64,000 bases of DNA from Chloroflexota bacterium. Its GTDB lineage: Bacteria; Chloroflexota; Anaerolineae; Anaerolineales; Villigracilaceae. The notes below the pieces were generated by a model, which saw only the letters and a program-made list of their open reading frames with translations, was not told the origin of the DNA and did no database searches. Positions 39,801-47,291 of the stretch are shown here, piece by piece. Each line of letters starts with the position of its first letter. The first letter of the stretch is position 1. The translations under genes were made by a program, and so were the position numbers. The stretch covers positions 1 to 64,000 of the forward strand of contig JAEWVF010000095.1 in NCBI GenBank assembly GCA_023459215.1, given 5' to 3'.

Positions 39801-40369
39801 TGGATGAGTTCTCCAAGGCTGCGCTCTTCAGCCTGCTGGCGAATGTGCTGTATGCGGATGCCATCGCGCGCCGCCGGGAGAGCCTGGCCGGTAAGAAATT
39901 CCCGATCATGGATATTTTCTTTGAGGAAGCCAATAAGGTTTTGTCGGGAGTGGCCAGCGGCGCGGCTTCTGATGACAGCCACAATGCGGCTGCCGGCTCG
40001 GTGGCAGCCATTTGGGAAAGCATGTGGCGGGATGGACGCAAATACGGCGTCTTCCTGCACCTGATGGCGCAGACCGTTTCGGCGCTGCCCAAAGGCATCT
40101 TTTCCTCCTGCGCCAATCTGTTCCTGTTCCAAACCAAAGATGCGGCCGACCGCGATATGGTCCTGCCGCATCTGGGAAAATCCGAGAAGGGAATGGTGAA
40201 CACCGAGTACAAACGCTACCTGGCGCGCATTCCCAAAACCTATGCCATCACCAAGCTGGGTTATAGCACGGATGTCTTTGATCTGGAGCCGGTTCTGATC
40301 CAGCCGGCTTATATCCAGTGCGCCGAGCCTTCGGATAAAGAGATTGTCAGGTGGTTACAGGATAAGTAA
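36815..40369 (+). CDS. VirB4/HerA-like conjugation ATPase with Ser-rich insertion
   Basis: 1184 residues. The C-terminal part is a HerA/FtsK-superfamily ATPase of the VirB4/TraC kind. Walker A GDSGFGKS is at 715-722, Walker B PIMDIFFEEANKVL at about 1030-1042, and the later LMAQTVSAL and FLFQTKDAADRD segments follow. Such ATPases energise DNA or protein transfer through type IV secretion systems. The N-terminal 270 residues are a distinct domain. Between about 279 and 520 lies a remarkable low-complexity stretch built from G/S-x-A/S-H/Q-x-E/S units (GEAHTSGEAHTDGQAQSEGQ and SHAEGRSHSEGKSQ are examples), which I have not seen in standard VirB4. A GG-containing hydrophobic island (DIPIVGGIVKALGFG) interrupts it. 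GGAGACGTG precedes ATG 36815. It is the last gene of the conjugation-like block. Confidence 0.8.
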   Translation: MIQSIKNIIPKWLRFEHKTELAPNDLVIHDSNIVFDGDRLDYLWFHLTEREAGKEFSGYRVVRLLHVKFIPIEVRSDAGLLQKMRSVLRGANGANINLVYVAAGIFDEPAIGIVQCYGVSSFAESLEAAARQSLRDLAVLEAGLKGAYRQLRLDPLGIRVAQWLYSSLEQFPHAIVAVGHPDPRENVRENNRNQRNPLIDADNTALNMSLQQNEILYRGMSSLGEEFLLMVLSYSVPVRTISAMLAGFAEEVSIWASQQSGVRSASFGISLPAMLSGALAESASSNYGYGLGEAHTSGEAHTDGQAQSEGQAQTIGQAESRGWSHSISKGTTTSEGTTVTDGTSLMDGTSHVESQSQSSGQSSAVSHTDSVGGAHTETDSKGWNAGVSAAGKDIPIVGGIVKALGFGDVKVNAGYNQGEAVSDMSSWGASDTTSSMSMSSSSSGVADGVSHAEGRSHSEGKSQSVSHSESESWGSSGSVTNSVADTTSQSSTLSQADTKSTSDTKSSAESTGLGIGRSASSGLMVGVAPSFSIGESAQWQNDPAMLITQIMRTQEKLLNIASIEGAFHTDVYALARSERGLQALMGLIPESFQGTEDVVTGVQCRDLAGEEQAYIRKHASVFTPSTRMERIPGVLSGYMDSTLLTMLQTAAYVAPGVFEQGAALTTQEETPPFAFYPDMPGDLILGRQYSVETGRVTDALLKLSPERHFHTAFIGDSGFGKSVAAERLAFEVMTKLQHRVIVLDFGQGWRRALRWPGSQGRVDIRQLHPGAERPLRWNFLQVPKRIEASRYRTMVCELFANAGRMGPRQLGFLRRALTEVYARQGVLFGNIDECFSRLIQEAMSEIKSKKTVNEYESEGLKRARERKFETLTLEKQERLLVSENEAKTLGLQAGKPVLALNAEQRQALAVYRSSQVSVRDWIAVLRKYYESVSKKNDQASRTSLEGVLLRLEQFDEGQMCQQYGPGADSLAIEDLGLLGPQADPWGVAVIEGGADMDEFSKAALFSLLANVLYADAIARRRESLAGKKFPIMDIFFEEANKVLSGVASGAASDDSHNAAAGSVAAIWESMWRDGRKYGVFLHLMAQTVSALPKGIFSSCANLFLFQTKDAADRDMVLPHLGKSEKGMVNTEYKRYLARIPKTYAITKLGYSTDVFDLEPVLIQPAYIQCAEPSDKEIVRWLQDK

Positions 40370-40452
40370 TTAAACCAGTATCAAGTGGTTTTTCTGCCGA
40401 GATCTTTCAATAGACAGATGGACAGGCATTATCTACACAGCAGTTATGATAT

Positions 40453-40614
40453 AGGGGTTGTTCAAAAAGTCGGACAGCCCCTTTTGATTTCCCACTTGCC
40501 GCCCGTTTTGTAAGATTTTATGGGCTTTCGGCATCAAAAAAGCATCTTCTCTTGCGGTTTTCTCCCACTTTGGGTTGTCCAAAAAGAAAAAACGACTCTT
40601 TTTGGACAACCCCT
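40453..40614. repeat. MITE-like element with internal hairpin
   Basis: The left end AGGGGTTGTTCAAAAAGTCG (40453-40472) is an imperfect inverted copy of the right end CGACTCTTTTTGGACAACCCCT (40593-40614). An internal GGGTTGTCCAAAAAG (40572-40586) pairs perfectly with CTTTTTGGACAACCC (40598-40612). GGGTTGTTCAAAAAG is typical of IS5/IS1182-like ends. It carries no gene, and nothing else was seen in 40370-40765. Confidence 0.65.
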
Positions 40615-40765
40615 GTCATAAGTAATGATCTCATTGGACAAGAGCGTCCCCACAATCAACAAAACATTGAGTGAACGAATGCTAAAAAGTCCAGGTACTC
40701 ACCTGGGCTGGCCAGCCGTGCCAAACAGACATGACAGCCCTTGGGCAGCCAGTGTGCCCAAATGT

Positions 40766-41488
40766 TCATTTCAAAAGCTTATTTTCGTTAGATTTGTTTT
40801 CCTCTGGTTCCTGCTTCCCGGTGGCCGATAATAGCATTCGTTTAAATGCTGATTTAGCTTGACTGACAGAATTTTCATCCTTAGTTTGTTGTTTTTGCGA
40901 TTCTTCGAGACCACTGCTTAGTAAGCCAATCACCTTCTCTGGTGATGGCAATAGTTTAAAATCACTATCCAGACTCTCGGGGTCAAGGTTCAAATTAGCA
41001 ACAAAAATCATTGTTTCATCAAACAAATCTTCACGCAACTCAGATGATTGGACAATTTCTTCGGTGGTTTTATTCTTGAACGTACGAGTTCTTAGCATTT
41101 CAACAAACTTCACAAGGCGTTCCCAAAGAATTCCCAGAGTAGTCTGCATTATTCGTTCATATTCATCGACTTTGCTGATAGCCTCATATTTTTGACCGTA
41201 GTAGTTCAGCCTTTCTTCAGGTATCAATGGCGTGATTATCACAAGGCCAACGATCATAACAATCACATCATCTATTACCCCTAGAAATGCCAATTTATCC
41301 GGTATCAGATCCATCGGTGATTGTAGATATAGTAAAACGCCAGATGCCAGCGCTCTTACTGTTATTGGTAAGGCTTCATCCTCGATTATTTCGGTAAATA
41401 GCTTACTGTTTACTCCTAAATTTTCCAACCACTTCTTGATGGACTGAATAAATGCTTCATAAGTGTTTTTCTGAGGCCCGGTTGTCAT
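40766..41488 (-). CDS. DUF1232 membrane protein
   Basis: 240 residues. The central segment SPMDLIPDKLAFLGVIDDVIVM (about 57-79), with the DLIPD...G..DD pattern, marks the DUF1232 (YkvA-like) family. Two hydrophobic stretches (about 47-60 and 72-90) flank it. The C-terminus (about 185-240) is polar and Lys/Glu-rich. Function unknown. Its start overlaps the stop of the J-domain gene by one base, so the two form an operon. Confidence 0.75.
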   Translation of the reverse strand: MTTGPQKNTYEAFIQSIKKWLENLGVNSKLFTEIIEDEALPITVRALASGVLLYLQSPMDLIPDKLAFLGVIDDVIVMIVGLVIITPLIPEERLNYYGQKYEAISKVDEYERIMQTTLGILWERLVKFVEMLRTRTFKNKTTEEIVQSSELREDLFDETMIFVANLNLDPESLDSDFKLLPSPEKVIGLLSSGLEESQKQQTKDENSVSQAKSAFKRMLLSATGKQEPEENKSNENKLLK

Positions 41489-42387
41489 TATTCATCTCCA
41501 GATTGATATTTTTCTATAAGTTCATAATTTTCTTGAGTTTGCAACAGCATTTCGTTGAAACGCTGCTTCAACCATTCGGGTAGATGCTGTTGCGCAAAAT
41601 CAGGGTGGAGAGTTTTCATCATTGCTCGATAGGCTTGTTTCACGTCTGTTAAGGGGGCGCTTTCATGTAGCCCAAACCATTCGTAAGGATTATCGCGAAG
41701 GGCAATGATGATAGCAATTACAACGGTTGCTAATTTGTTGTCGTTTCGCTTTAACCATTGATTGACGAAACTAAACCCGCCGATAGCAACACCTGCTCCC
41801 GCAAGTGTCCAACCGATTGGCCCCAGCGTGACTCCCAAAAGAGTGGTAGCGCCCTGATAAACAGCCCAGGGAAAAGTAACACCAATCGCTGATGAAATGG
41901 CTCCAAGTCCGGTTGTAGTCGCAAGATATATACCAAAGCCTGAAATCTTGGCAGCAAATATACCGGTTACTGGGATAAAACCAATGCCCATTTGCTGTGC
42001 TCGTTTTGCAATATTTTCATCAGCCTGTTTGATGACAGATGCAAGTTCATCATCACTGAGGTTTTTCAATTGTTTACTAAATTTTTCGCTCCATCTTTGC
42101 CGGATTTGGCGCATCAACCAGGTGCTACTTTCGGTTTCCCAATTTTCGCATTCAATTGATAGATTTTGCGCCACCTTTATAAGTGACGCTCGCATCACTT
42201 GTTCTTTATCGGCATATTTTGGGGCCTTGCTCGTTTCGCGCAAGAAGGGAATGATGACGCCTCTGATAAGCACATCTTTGTCCCCAGGCAGATAATGCTT
42301 TTCTCCCTTGATGAGACGGGCAATATCCCAGAGCTCATTAACTTCCAGACGATATAAAGCTTTGAAAGTGAAATCAAATACACTCAT
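41488..42387 (-). CDS. YaaW-like protein with C-terminal J-domain
   Basis: 299 residues. The middle (about 110-220) has the glycine-rich hydrophobic pattern of the YaaW/DUF3944 family (GFIPVTGIFAAKISGFGIYL, TTLLGVTLGPIGWTLAGAG). The last 66 residues are a DnaJ-type J-domain with the HPD motif at 261-263 (KTLHPDF), which would recruit a DnaK partner. A fusion of YaaW and J-domain next to DUF1232 suggests a small membrane-linked chaperone module. Substrate and trigger are unknown. Base composition matches the A+T-rich acquired part. Confidence 0.72.
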   Translation of the reverse strand: MSVFDFTFKALYRLEVNELWDIARLIKGEKHYLPGDKDVLIRGVIIPFLRETSKAPKYADKEQVMRASLIKVAQNLSIECENWETESSTWLMRQIRQRWSEKFSKQLKNLSDDELASVIKQADENIAKRAQQMGIGFIPVTGIFAAKISGFGIYLATTTGLGAISSAIGVTFPWAVYQGATTLLGVTLGPIGWTLAGAGVAIGGFSFVNQWLKRNDNKLATVVIAIIIALRDNPYEWFGLHESAPLTDVKQAYRAMMKTLHPDFAQQHLPEWLKQRFNEMLLQTQENYELIEKYQSGDE

Positions 42388-42748
42388 TTTCTATTTTCGA
42401 TCCCTTTCGAATTGAGACTTCTATAACCTGTAACCAGCCACCCAATGAGACTGTGGAAAAAGTGTTTTTCAGAAAAGGCCATCTTCCCGGTCACTGCTCG
42501 CCATGTCCGTTTTTATACACAAAATGTCGTTTTGATAGATGTATTGATTGGAACACTTTCACGTTCGATTCGGGAGTGACCTCGGAGTAAACTGTCCTGC
42601 CGATCATAATTAGCCGCATATTTTGATGCTTAATGCGGCAAAACCAATTCCCCGCATATTACTATCACTATACAACATTCATCATCTGCCCCCTCATTAC
42701 ATCCATCCCCATTCGCAGGGAAAAACGTCTTAAACCGTATGTACAAGC

Positions 42749-42780
42749 AAAAGAGCGCGGCTGATATCGCACTCTTTTTT
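42749..42780. terminator. weak intrinsic terminator
   Basis: AAAAGAG (42749-42755) pairs with CTCTTTT (42772-42778), with extra GCGG/TCGC pairing inside and a T-run to 42780. It lies within the gene-free stretch 42388-43446, far from any confident gene end. Confidence 0.4.
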
Positions 42781-42914
42781 ACATCCAAGCATTCTGACAG
42801 CGAAACTGTATCTGCCATTCATCGGCGGTTGTTGACTCGAACATGCGCGCCAGGGCGGGCAGTAGTTCTAGTAACGGCTTCTGCTTGGAGAGCAAAATCC
42901 CGGCATGGGCATGA

Positions 42915-43115
42915 CTTATAATCAGAATTAACGCCAACGATAATGTAGAGCAGGTTATCCAAAATGCCGAGAAAATCATGAATTTCCTAAAATCCATACA
43001 GCATGATGGCTCTGCACGTTATGTGCGGGCGGCCAAGAACGAGCCATTGCGCGTGGGAAGCAAAGTTGCCTTGCGCCTGCGCGCCAGCCCAGATGCAGGT
43101 ATCGAACTGTTGTGA
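42915..43115 (+). pseudogene. possible gene fragment without start codon
   Basis: An open frame of 66 codons directly after a stop (TGA 42912-42914) and ending in TGA 43113-43115 reads like a real protein (DNVEQVIQNAEKIMNFL, then VGSKVALRLRASPDAG). It has no ATG/GTG/TTG before residue 22. It is likely the tail of a decayed gene rather than an intact one. Not recognised. Confidence 0.4.
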
Positions 43116-43212
43116 GAAGGATAAATCAGATTGTCTGGGTTTATGGCCTTTTGCCCCAGGCACATCAGAAAAACATATTCCTGCTTGCAATTTACATATG
43201 TGGTAGTTCTCT

Positions 43213-43265
43213 TTTACATGTCATTCTAGGGGGATGCTATAATAAACTCAACTAATTGTGAATTA
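43213..43265 (+). promoter_or_regulatory. promoter and operator candidate for the Dpd-like cluster
   Basis: TGCTATAAT (43235-43243) is a perfect extended -10. TTTACA (43213-43218) is a fair -35 at 19 bp. TAATT-GTG-AATTA (43253-43265) just downstream is a small palindrome where the Xre regulator could bind. A leader of about 195 bases separates it from the regulator gene. Confidence 0.5.
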
Positions 43266-43446
43266 TAAAGTTGTTTTGTTGACCATATTGCTGCCCAACT
43301 CCCTAAAAGGTGAATGGGTTAGGCATTTTACCTATATCCCTTTCAAGAGATTCTTTAACTAAACAACTATTAACTTTTCTGTTTATAAAAAACGAGCAAT
43401 CGAAAGCTTAATACATTTTGTTGTTGATAGAGAATGGGTTTTTATA

Positions 43447-43725
43447 ATGACGATTGATGCCCCAAAATATCTTGGAGCCAAGCTTCGTGCTCTCCGCCAA
43501 GGCGTAGGCTGGACCCACGATAAAATGGCGGCTGCATTAGGGCGCAACGAACTATCCCGACGCAGTCGTGTTCATGAATGGGAGACCGGGTCCCGTATCC
43601 CAGGTATTGGGGTTTTGCTTTGCTATTCAAAGGTTTTTTGCATCTCAACCGATGATTTACTCAATGATGAAAAACGTTTAGATCTGATCGAGAGCCAAGA
43701 TCCGTTCCGTCACAAAGATGAGTAA
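43447..43725 (+). CDS. Xre-type HTH regulator
   Basis: 92 residues. A helix-turn-helix of the Xre/Cro class occupies residues about 8-62 (KLRALRQGVGWTHDKMAAALG, then SRRSRVHEWETGSRIP). The C-terminal tail is short and acidic. It is the first gene of the defence-type cluster, 38 bases before the RecQ-like helicase on the same strand, and is likely its transcriptional controller. Confidence 0.8.
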   Translation: MTIDAPKYLGAKLRALRQGVGWTHDKMAAALGRNELSRRSRVHEWETGSRIPGIGVLLCYSKVFCISTDDLLNDEKRLDLIESQDPFRHKDE

Positions 43726-43763
43726 ATATTTGTATTTTATCGTTCACGTGGTGGGTGCAATGT

Positions 43764-46424
43764 ATGCTCAATAAATTGTCGAGTGACCTATATCAAGAGT
43801 TTCAAGATCAGATACTTTTGCCCAAAGCAAATATTGCGCATTTTATTTCAAAGGTGATAGCTGCTCGGAAAGAAGCCAATGGGCTTGATCGTGTCCGGCT
43901 CGCATCTTTGGAGCGCCTTGCAAATGCCTTGCGAGACTTTGCAGAGCAGCGTAGCGGTCTTGCTGATCTTTCAGTTCTAATCCGACAATTTATCCGCTTC
44001 AACCAACGAAAAATTTACTTATTACCTGAGTTATGGAACCTGATCTCTAGTCGAGCCGAGGAATACCACCTTTGGGGCCTGCTCGACACAGACGGAAAAT
44101 CTGTTGAAGTAGGGGTGAATGCTTGGAATCCGGATTGGCTAACCGATATTGATGATTTCGATCGTCCGGAAATACGACGATATGAGCCTCCAGTTATGGG
44201 CGATGGGTTGTTGCTTGCAGCTACCGGAAAAACTACTTATTTATCTCAGGCGCAAAAAAATGCTGTTCTTGCCTGCCTTACTTTGCCTCCAGGAGATACT
44301 CTTTTAATTTCTTTGCCTACTGGAGCAGGCAAGAGTATGTGTATAATGTTGCCTGCTTGGCAAGACTCCCACGGCGGGAAAAAGGCGGGAGGCACTACAC
44401 TAGTAGTTGTCCCAACAGTTGCTCTTGCTTACGATCAGGAACGAAGAGCAATGGAAAACTTTGCTCACAGCTTAAGCGATCATTATAAACCGTGGAGTTT
44501 GACAGGTGCGACTTTACCTCAAAATCGCACGATCATCCGCAAGGCTTTGAGAGATGGAACTCTGCCTTTATTGTTTACTTCGCCTGAATCTTTGCTCAAC
44601 TCAGAAATATATGGAATCTGCATGGGCGCTGCTGAAAGTGGGTATATAAAGCGATTGGTGATTGACGAAGCCCATATCGTAGAAAGTTGGGGGGCGGACT
44701 TCCGAGCAGAATTCCAATATCTTTCAACTTTTCGGAGAAATCTCATTGAAAGATCACAAAAACCGCCAACTACTATTTTGCTTTCAGCTACTATCACCCA
44801 AAACTGTGAAAAACTATTCGAAAATCTTTTTAGCGAGGATGGTCACTTTAATATCCTGCGTGGTAGCGGTCTACGCCCAGAGATCTCTTATTGGTTCTCA
44901 TATTCTGAAAGCCATGAGTTACGCAAGAAGCGAGTTTTTGAAGCCATTTATCATCTCCCAAGGCCAATGATTTTATTTGTCAACAAACCTGCAGAAGCTG
45001 AAGCATTAGTTGCAGAACTGAGGGCAGATGGGTTTTATCGAATTGCCGCGTTCTCTGGAAATACAGCCGATGAGGAAAGGGCGAGAATCCTTTCCGAATG
45101 GAGCCAAAACCAGCGCGATTTAGTTGTGGCCACTTCAGCCTTCGGGCTAGGAGTGGATAAAGCCGATGTCCGTACAGTCATACATGCTGCATTTCCTGAA
45201 TCGATAGACCGCTTTTATCAGGAGGTTGGTCGCGGTGGACGAGATGGGATCAACTCGATCAGCTTGGTGTGTGCCGCGAATGGCGATCGAAGAGATGCAT
45301 TTGACATTATCAAGACCAGCAGGATTACACCAGAAAAAGCAATTAGCCGCTGGGATAGCATGCGTAAAGGTGCAAAGATTGTTCCGCCAAATGAGATAAT
45401 AGTAGATCTCAACGCGAAACCGGGTTATAACCAGGATTTAATTGGCAGCGAAAGACATCGTAACTGGAACATTCACGTTCTGCTGATGATGGAACGAGCG
45501 AAGCTGATTCGAATCACCGAAACAAATATTGATGCTAAAACCAACCCAACCCAATCAACAACCAAAATTGAAAACTGGGAAGAAGCTCAAGAAAATTCCT
45601 TCCTAATCAAACTTGAAGTTTTAGACACAATTGTTACAAACGATCTAAAGCGATTAGAAAACAAAATCAAAATTAAAAGGAAAGAAGAAGTATCCAATGT
45701 ATTAGGCGGATTGAAACAACTTGAGAACCTGATAAATACCTATGTATCAAACGAAACCCGGCTATGTATCAGCAAACATCTCTCCAGCCTTTATCCCGCC
45801 GTTTCAGAAGCCTGTGGAGGCTGCCCTGTTTGTCGGAAAGAAAAGCGAAAACCGTACTCAATGCCGTTGGAAATTTTAATGAATGTACAAAAAATGGGCT
45901 TTAGCCGAGGAAATGTAGATCTAAGAATAAAAGCTAAATTTGGCTCTCATCATACGCTCAATGTTTATTGGGATGGAACCGAAAATCTTGAATACTTCAA
46001 GAATAAGAACGGGGTATTCGCGCAACTAATGGAGCTGGGGTTTAGGCAGCTTATCTTTCCGGACAGTTTTTTCGAGGATGCAACATGGGTGCACGAAGCA
46101 TGCCTCGCCTTTTCAAGCCAAGATCAAAACATACACCAAATCTTATTCCACAAGAGTATCGGAGATCCGGAAAAGTACTATTTACTTCCAGTCCCCACAG
46201 TGACCATTTATCCAAACCAAACTAGGGAAGCGGATGAACTCTATCAACAGATTGAAAAATCCTTTCCCAATTCCATGGCTATACCAATGATTAACATTGT
46301 CCCCCGAGGTTTGTATTTGCCCAGCCTCTCTGGATTTTTCCTGGATAAAGTAAATGGTCTGAACGAATCCCTAAGCCGGCTAGAAGAAACGTTGTCTGAA
46401 CAGCTCGAAACTTTCGATTTCTAG
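43764..46424 (+). CDS. dpdF: RecQ-like ATP-dependent DNA helicase, DpdF-like
   Basis: 886 residues. Superfamily 2 helicase with Walker A PTGAGKS near residue 187, DEAH box VIDEAHIVESWG near 299, motif III LLSATIT, and motifs V/VI FGLGVDKADVRTVIHA and FYQEVGRGGRDG near 485, all of the RecQ type. A Cys cluster (C...ACGGCPVC, near 670-690) gives a zinc site. The C-terminal 180 residues are unrecognised and replace the usual RecQ winged helix/HRDC. In the Dpd deazaguanine system, DpdF is a RecQ-like helicase required for restriction, and the following gene order supports that assignment. The track of possible starts includes GTG 43755. ATG 43764 has GGTGGG about eight bases before it and is preferred. 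Confidence 0.75.
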   Translation: MLNKLSSDLYQEFQDQILLPKANIAHFISKVIAARKEANGLDRVRLASLERLANALRDFAEQRSGLADLSVLIRQFIRFNQRKIYLLPELWNLISSRAEEYHLWGLLDTDGKSVEVGVNAWNPDWLTDIDDFDRPEIRRYEPPVMGDGLLLAATGKTTYLSQAQKNAVLACLTLPPGDTLLISLPTGAGKSMCIMLPAWQDSHGGKKAGGTTLVVVPTVALAYDQERRAMENFAHSLSDHYKPWSLTGATLPQNRTIIRKALRDGTLPLLFTSPESLLNSEIYGICMGAAESGYIKRLVIDEAHIVESWGADFRAEFQYLSTFRRNLIERSQKPPTTILLSATITQNCEKLFENLFSEDGHFNILRGSGLRPEISYWFSYSESHELRKKRVFEAIYHLPRPMILFVNKPAEAEALVAELRADGFYRIAAFSGNTADEERARILSEWSQNQRDLVVATSAFGLGVDKADVRTVIHAAFPESIDRFYQEVGRGGRDGINSISLVCAANGDRRDAFDIIKTSRITPEKAISRWDSMRKGAKIVPPNEIIVDLNAKPGYNQDLIGSERHRNWNIHVLLMMERAKLIRITETNIDAKTNPTQSTTKIENWEEAQENSFLIKLEVLDTIVTNDLKRLENKIKIKRKEEVSNVLGGLKQLENLINTYVSNETRLCISKHLSSLYPAVSEACGGCPVCRKEKRKPYSMPLEILMNVQKMGFSRGNVDLRIKAKFGSHHTLNVYWDGTENLEYFKNKNGVFAQLMELGFRQLIFPDSFFEDATWVHEACLAFSSQDQNIHQILFHKSIGDPEKYYLLPVPTVTIYPNQTREADELYQQIEKSFPNSMAIPMINIVPRGLYLPSLSGFFLDKVNGLNESLSRLEETLSEQLETFDF

Positions 46425-46433
46425 GAATGAAAT

Positions 46434-47291
46434 ATGGCATACGAGATTATCAATAATGCTCAAATCAATCCTCAACGATTGTATGCTCTGTTACGAGTGG
46501 TAATCGCAAACCCAGGCATTGAAGAGGACAAAATCTATTCACTACTCCAGCCAAAGCCCCTGAATAACAACCAAAAGGCAGCGGAGGTACTTCTAGACTC
46601 AGCTGTAAAGACTGAGTTAATTTATGGAGATATTCATAAACGATATAAATCCAAAATTCTAAGTGAAGAAATCGAAACCTATGCAATGTTTCGCGCTTTA
46701 ATGCAAAAACGTCTGTTGGGAGTGGTTGACGATAATAGCGATAATTATTTGCTGAACTTGTTTATTGCGTGGTGCGCAGTAAAAAATGCAGAGATCCTAT
46801 CGAAAAGCTCAAGCTTAAGTGATATGGCTGTTGATTTCAACAAGACTCTTTTCCCTGAATCTGAGATTCGTGCCTTAAACACGACAAAACTTGGCGGCAT
46901 CGATGATTGGATGATCTTCCTAGGCCATGGATGGAAGCTCAATAACTATTTTCTAATGCCAGATGCATCAATTCGTTTAGAATCTTTGCTAGCTGATCTA
47001 TTACCTTCCCCTGAAGAGATTCCGCTCGCAGAATTCATGAACAAATTATCTGACCAATGTCCTGAGTTAGATCGAGGAATCCTGTTTGAAAAGTGTTGGC
47101 AGGCGGTTTACGGTAATAAGCCGCACAGCAATCAGCTTAGTCTTATGCTTTCGACAGGCCTACGTTCGCTACAAAAAAAACAAAAGATCAGACTAATATA
47201 TTTGCCCGATGCTCGGGATACTTGGATGCTGTATCCAGATATGTTTGATCCAAGGGTAACTCATATCGCAAGCGTGAGGAAAACTGTATGA
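46434..47291 (+). CDS. dpdG: DpdG-like protein
   Basis: 285 residues, no membrane segment, no catalytic motif known to me. Recognisable only by context: it sits between a RecQ-like helicase and a large ATPase and shares a 4-bp ATGA with the latter, as DpdG-DpdH do. A segment DDWMIFLGHGW ... FLMPDASIRLESLLADLL ... IPLAEFMNKL (about 155-210) is echoed in the second, divergent 257-residue gene at 60593-61366. The N-terminal third looks like a winged helix. It is probably a DNA-binding or adaptor partner of the ATPase. Confidence 0.6.
   Translation: MAYEIINNAQINPQRLYALLRVVIANPGIEEDKIYSLLQPKPLNNNQKAAEVLLDSAVKTELIYGDIHKRYKSKILSEEIETYAMFRALMQKRLLGVVDDNSDNYLLNLFIAWCAVKNAEILSKSSSLSDMAVDFNKTLFPESEIRALNTTKLGGIDDWMIFLGHGWKLNNYFLMPDASIRLESLLADLLPSPEEIPLAEFMNKLSDQCPELDRGILFEKCWQAVYGNKPHSNQLSLMLSTGLRSLQKKQKIRLIYLPDARDTWMLYPDMFDPRVTHIASVRKTV

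Noticed and set aside
17864..43446. Second copy of the tRNA-Lys 3' end as attR
   Set aside because: No match longer than a few bases was found by eye; the far end is probably outside the window.
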